Source of the DNA: Notospermus geniculatus | Taxonomy: Eukaryota > Nemertea > Pilidiophora > Heteronemertea > Lineidae | Assembly (NCBI GenBank): GCA_002633025.1 | Contig: NMRB01000153.1 | Span: 62,001-126,000, forward strand | Length of the DNA: 64,000 nucleotides | Direction: 5' to 3' | Part shown: positions 61,279 through 64,000 of the stretch, piece after piece | Layout: the number at the start of each line of letters is the position of its first letter | Position numbering within the stretch: position 1 is the stretch's first letter | Position numbers and translations under genes: made by a program | Notes under the pieces: model-generated | What the model saw: the letters and a program-made list of their open reading frames with translations, nothing else | The model's database searches: none | What the model was told of the DNA's origin: nothing

Positions 61279-64000
61279 GTAAGTTCAAAGTTGGCTGGTT
61301 CAAAAGCAAGAAAGCATCATTCATATCATGCAAAGCAAAGCCAAAAAAATTTTTTCTTTTTTTATCATCATGCATGCATGTTTGTGAATTTCTTCAATCA
61401 CACTGACAGACTACCGTCTTCCACCTAATTTATTCTTCTGTCTTTATTAAAGCCGGCGTCCAGTTCCCTTCCGACAAACAATGGATATAAAGGGTATGTA
61501 TCCAAGACCAAGACTTCTTTCCCTTTTTTGCCGGGGGACAGTAGTAGGCCTGCCCTAACCAGCTAGGACTTTAGGCCCAATTGGGCACAATCGCCAACTT
61601 GGGACATATCGCTCGATTGGGTCACAATTGCCAATCATTGCCACTGATTGCATGTCCCGATTGAGTCATATTGCCAGATCGTGTCACGACGAGTGGCAAT
61701 AAAAATGATGAATATATTTTTCCGTTTGAGCATTAATCCACGCATTTGCGCATGTCCACATGTGCATTTTAATGAAGGTATAGACACATTGTTTTGAGGA
61801 AAATTAAACCCAGGTAATTTACTATTTCACAGTTTTGGCAATTTTGCAAAGTATGGTAGATTATGGTGTGGAAAGAGTGTATATTGACCTTAATTCGCGT
61901 AGTTTTCTGTTAATTTCATTTATTTCGACCTGGTTTTATTTTTCCTGAAAGAATGTGTCTATACCTTCAATAAAATGCACATGTGGACATGCGCAAATCC
62001 GTGGATTAATGCTCAAACGGAAAAATATATTTATCATTTTTAACCCCACTCATCGTGACTCGATCTGGCAATATGACTCAATCGGGACATGCAATCAGTG
62101 GCAATTATTGGCAATTGTGACCCAATCGAGCGATATGTCCCAAGTCGGCGATTGTGCCCGATCGGGCCTAAAGTCCTAGCTGCTAACATGCCTAAGGCCT
62201 AATCTGGCTATAAAGGCTGTGGTGCCTTGTAGGCTATCATACTTTGCAAGCCAAGGGTACCGTAGCAAGGGCAAGACCCGTTCCAAGTAAGGAACATGAG
62301 TAGCTTGCGATTGCCTCGTCCATACTTACCCTGGGCCAATAACATGGCTTCAATAATGCTTCGGCTTGCAAAAATCGAGTACAATATCATGATATAATAC
62401 CGTTTAAAATACTATAACTGCATTTTCATTTCACCCATAGCCTAAGCTCATTCGGTCTTCTAATCCATATTGTGGTCAAATCCCTGGCCATGAATCAGTA
62501 GACAGTCAGGCGAATATGTTGTGATTTATCTCATTTAACTATCAGATTGTTTTTCAGACATCATACGCGCACAAGAAAACCCGATTCCTGTGGATGTTGA
62601 CTGTGATGAGCTGCTGGAGGATGTTACTGCACATATTGCCACCTCTAAAATCAGACATCGTGAATCGCATCCTGTTAGCTTCCCCGGGGTTGGTGATACT
62701 TACGGCAAGCCTGGACATCGTGCAAGCGGTCCCATTAACCACAGTGGTGTGTGTTCCTCCAGCCATGCATAATTAAACTGTTCCAAATTTATGTATTTTT
62801 TCCACAGGAAATTTATATGAATATGATCAAAAATAGATAGGCGAGCTTATCAATTTTTGATATGATCTTATGCTATTAAAAACTTCAGACATGCCTGGGG
62901 CGACTGATTTGACGAGGCACCATGTCACTGGCACTGACTGACAAGACAGTTGATCCCATAAGAAGGAAATGTTGGAGGTGGCCAAGTCATTCAGTAATGC
63001 AGCTTTTCATCAAAATTGAATCAAAGATGCTTGTAACAGTTCAAAATGTACATTTTCAGCAACTGCTGGCCCACAGGATTTGGAGCTGATGTCATCAATG
63101 ATGTCAAAAATATCACAATTGGAGCTAAGGGTTCAATTCCAGGGCAAAGAAATGGCTGACAAAGACAGAAAGATTAACATCCTGGAGGACAAAATTAAAA
63201 TACTGAATAAATCGAGAGGTGAGATATTTTTGTCATTTACGGGTATCACATTGAAAGCTCCTCTCACTTCTCTTCCAAGGTTATATTCGTGGGTATTGAT
63301 GCAGTTGACAGTGCTACATGTAAGAGTGGTAGAAATGTTTATTTCACTGCCTTCATGATGACAGAAGTAAACATTGAAATTTGAGATATTTAGATCTTTA
63401 CCTTAAAATATCACTCAAATATCTCAAAATACAGTCCCAGTAGATATTTACCTATAGTACCCTGGTAGTTTGTCCCTGGAACTGAATTATATTCCTGCAT
63501 GATTCTCTTAGCTGAAGGAGATCAAGCCAGAATAGAGGAACTCCAAAAACAAAATCACCGGCTACAGATACAGATTCAGGAGATGGAGGATTTTCTTTCT
63601 GATTATGGGATGATCTGGGTTGGGGACACCAGTTCAGATTCGGACACTGAGGACACACCAGCTGAGGCACCAGGGGACAAAGCTCCACCAAGGACATGGT
63701 CACAAGGTACGGTATGAAGAACTGCATTGGCTAAGTTTGATAATTGTTTCGGTACTTGTATCCCAGTAAATATGAAGAGGGGTATATATTATGCGCCTGG
63801 TTTTGCTGTGGAAGGTCACAAACATGCAAATATCAGAAGCTACTGTTTGTGGAAGTGTCTTTTTCAATTTGCAAATTTATATCTACAGCATCCTCTCTCC
63901 CTGGAGAATTCAAGGTGAATTACGACCTGATTATCGACAATTTAAAAGAATTGAATATTTTGGCTGGTGACGGCATCGGTCAAGTCACACACACTTCAGA
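61211..64000 (+). CDS. UBXN11: UBXN11 (socius)-like gene, 5' half (six exons, continues past window)
   Basis: The N terminus MSSPYSNLNKSRKAPLPP matches human UBXN11 MSSPLASLSKTRKVPLPS. A helix (DLELMSSMMSKISQLELRV) and coiled coil follow. The signature EMEDFLSDYGMIWVG (human EMERFLGDYGLQWVG) comes next, and then FKVNYDLIIDNLKELNILAG (human VDFDRLLASLQDLSELV), the lead into the SEP domain. The SEP and UBX domains should lie to the right of base 64000. Family members are p97/VCP cofactors, and UBXN11 binds Rnd GTPases. About 254 residues are visible. Confidence 0.92.
61453..61493 (+). CDS. UBXN11: UBXN11-like exon 2 (RRPVPFRQTMDIK)
   Basis: Acceptor TTATTAAAG ends at 61452 (a weak AAAG site); donor GTATGT starts at 61494. 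The 41-nt exon makes GRRPVPFRQTMDIK and keeps phase with both neighbours. Human has GRRGIRIYGDE in this place. Confidence 0.78.
61560..62182. mobile_element. Fold-back element (623 bp) with very long inverted repeats
   Basis: CAGCTAGGACTTTAGGCCC at 61560 is the exact inverse of the right end. Pairing continues imperfectly for about 240 bp (GCACAATCGCC, TGTCCCGATTGAGTCATATT, GCACATGTGGACATGCGCAAA on the right). CTAAC is duplicated at 61555-61559 and 62183-62187. No coding frame. It lies in intron 2 of the UBXN11-like gene. Confidence 0.9.
62216..62400. repeat. SINE-like interspersed repeat, second copy
   Basis: GGTGCCTTGTAGG.., AGCAAGGGCAAGACCC.., GGAACATGAGTAGCTTG and AATAATGCTTCGGCTT match the 3' part of 3188-3500. 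Confidence 0.65.
62558..62746 (+). CDS. UBXN11: UBXN11-like exon 3
   Basis: Acceptor GTTTTTCAG ends at 62557. It reads DIIRAQENPIPVDVDCDELL then EDVTAHIATSKIRHRESH. The donor is uncertain: GTGTGT at 62747 and GTGATA at 62693 give the same phase. The longer form is preferred because GVGDTYGKPGHRASG resembles the human Gly-rich GGIGAPVSRQ segment. Confidence 0.72.
63060..63218 (+). CDS. UBXN11: UBXN11-like exon 4: coiled coil
   Basis: Acceptor CATTTTCAG ends at 63059; donor GTGAGA starts at 63219. DLELMSSMMSKISQLELRV and KDRKINILEDKIKIL match human DSELMAFMTRKLWDLEQQV and KDQKIAALEDLVQTL. Confidence 0.94.
63512..63706 (+). CDS. UBXN11: UBXN11-like exon 5: coiled coil and FLSDYGMIWVG signature
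   Basis: Acceptor TTCTCTTAG ends at 63511; donor GTACGG starts at 63707. EELQKQNHRLQIQIQEMEDF then LSDYGMIWVGD matches human QLQRQVREMERFLGDYGLQWVG. An acidic Ser/Pro linker follows. Confidence 0.96.
63889..64000 (+). CDS. UBXN11: UBXN11-like exon 6, cut by window edge
   Basis: Acceptor ATCTACAG ends at 63888. FKVNYDLIIDNLKELNILAG then GQVTHTS corresponds to the human segment just before the SEP domain (LVVEGDTQVTPVPGG). The exon is open at the right edge. Confidence 0.93.

Noticed and set aside
1-64000. CRISPR arrays, bacterial operons, phage genes
   Set aside because: The window is clearly animal nuclear DNA; the tandem arrays lack CRISPR-type repeat/spacer structure.

Overview
This is eukaryotic genomic DNA from an animal. 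It has short exons with GT..AG introns, very long repeat-filled introns, and many miniature inverted-repeat transposons. Three genes lie on the + strand in one direction. (1) The 3' half of a dystrophin gene runs from spectrin repeats to the stop codon (exons 1778-43384); its 5' half is upstream of the window. (2) A complete MDM2/MDM4-type E3 ubiquitin ligase gene covers 52313-57302. (3) The first six exons of a UBXN11 (socius)-like gene start at 61211 and run off the right edge. All exon borders were placed by hand from splice signals, reading-frame phase and similarity to the human proteins as I remember them. No alignment program was run. The single dystrophin gene, the invertebrate-type dystrophin C terminus, and the frequent TACATGTA, CCGGTA and TAGGCCTA words suggest a marine invertebrate (cephalochordate, ambulacrarian or lophotrochozoan). 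The window does not settle which.

Layout: 1-1777 is intron. 1778-9641 is a dense block of dystrophin exons (last spectrin repeats, WW, EF-hand region, first half of the ZZ finger). 9642-9939 ends in a single N that cuts the next exon. 9999-14201 is an intron with a 1.2-kb tandem duplication. 14202-14338 is one exon. 14339-30697 is a 16-kb intron of MITEs and tandem repeats. 30698-34083 holds the exons of the C-terminal linker and coiled coils. Inside that block, at 31438-31780, lies a perfect hairpin joined to a possible caspase-like relic. 34084-42089 is an 8-kb intron, and 42090-43384 holds the last three exons. 43385-52312 is intergenic, with a 145-bp repeat array, a hAT-like MITE, a 28-N gap and a CpG-rich stretch ahead of the MDM gene. 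57303-61210 is intergenic with another copy of a GTCGTC-rich repeat family and a second single-N junction. 61211-64000 is the UBXN11-like 5' half, with a 623-bp fold-back element in its second intron.

Roles: dystrophin ties the actin cytoskeleton to dystroglycan, syntrophin and dystrobrevin at the membrane. MDM proteins bind and ubiquitinate p53-family factors. UBXN11 proteins are UBX/SEP cofactors linked to Rho-family signalling and p97. I see no functional operon-like link; they are separately spliced neighbours.

Most of the window by length is repeats. At least a dozen elements have terminal inverted repeats, and several have clean target-site duplications (TA, TTA, TTAA, 5-bp, 8-bp). The observations most worth a second look are the N-marked loss of about 18 ZZ-domain residues, the absent 39-nt micro-exon, the enlarged MDM protein with strictly conserved RING spacing, and the perfect 51-bp-arm hairpin next to the caspase-like frame.
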